Shown piece after piece: positions 5,343-5,348 of a stretch of DNA of 5,348 nt; position 1 is the stretch's first letter; every line of letters begins with the position of its first letter. Origin of the DNA: an uncultured Collinsella sp. (GTDB lineage: Bacteria; Actinomycetota; Coriobacteriia; Coriobacteriales; Coriobacteriaceae). Under the pieces are notes generated by a model. It was not told where the DNA came from, did not search any database, and saw only the letters and a list, made by a program, of their open reading frames with translations. Location: the NCBI GenBank assembly GCA_900555515.1, contig USLO01000122.1, positions 1-5,348 of the forward strand. Direction: 5' to 3'. The translations under genes were made by a program, and so were the position numbers.

Positions 5343-5348
5343 TGAACA

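Noticed and set aside
5263..5348. Open frame from ATG 5263 to the window edge as a gene start
   Set aside because: It has no ribosome site and an Arg/Pro-rich composition, and it overlaps the predicted leader helices. The AAGGAG at 5337 points to a start beyond the window.
1..5348. CRISPR array, tRNA/rRNA genes, insertion sequence or in-frame selenocysteine TGA
   Set aside because: No regularly spaced repeats, tRNA-like cloverleaf or transposase motifs were seen, and all five complete genes read through without an internal TGA.

Overview
The window looks like a GC-rich actinobacterial chromosome, most likely a gut Coriobacteriia such as Collinsella. That assignment is an inference from base composition, codon style, and the familiar selenium-dependent molybdenum hydroxylase (SDMH) and purine/ureide gene set. 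No rRNA or other species-level marker is present. Five complete protein genes are visible, plus the 3' end of a sixth.

Layout: (1) Bases 1-102 hold the C-terminus of a gene, tentatively the YgeW-type carbamoyltransferase, followed by a strong intrinsic terminator (126-165). (2) A two-gene unit reads rightward: a MobA/MocA-like nucleotidyltransferase (253-867) and a D-hydantoinase/dihydropyrimidinase-type amidohydrolase (876-2243). (3) A 67-bp, nearly perfect palindromic element (2270-2336) lies between the ends of two convergent genes. (4) yqeC reads leftward (3086-2352). (5) A 102-bp divergent promoter region (3087-3188) separates it from yqeB (3189-3983) and an xdhC-family gene (3993-5036), which read rightward 9 nt apart. 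(6) A second copy of the palindrome (5054-5120) follows xdhC. (7) The last 228 bases hold three tandem GAGTTGTG octamers, a good sigma-70-type promoter, a leader with strong potential to fold, and a Shine-Dalgarno sequence for a gene starting just beyond the window.

How the genes work together: YqeB, YqeC, the MocA-like transferase and XdhC are the accessory set that accompanies SDMH enzymes (xanthine dehydrogenase/purine hydroxylase type). They are thought to build, sulfurate or selenate, and insert the molybdenum cofactor. The hydantoinase, and the probable carbamoyltransferase upstream, belong to the ring-opening and carbamoyl-transfer side of anaerobic purine/ureide breakdown, as in the E. 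coli ygeW-ygeX-ygeY-hyuA-yqeA-yqeB-yqeC-mocA region. The hydroxylase subunits themselves are not in the window.

The protein genes are known families. The least explained parts are the paired palindromic repeats bracketing the yqeC-yqeB-xdhC block, a cysteine-rich insertion in YqeC, and the repeat/promoter/leader array at the right end.
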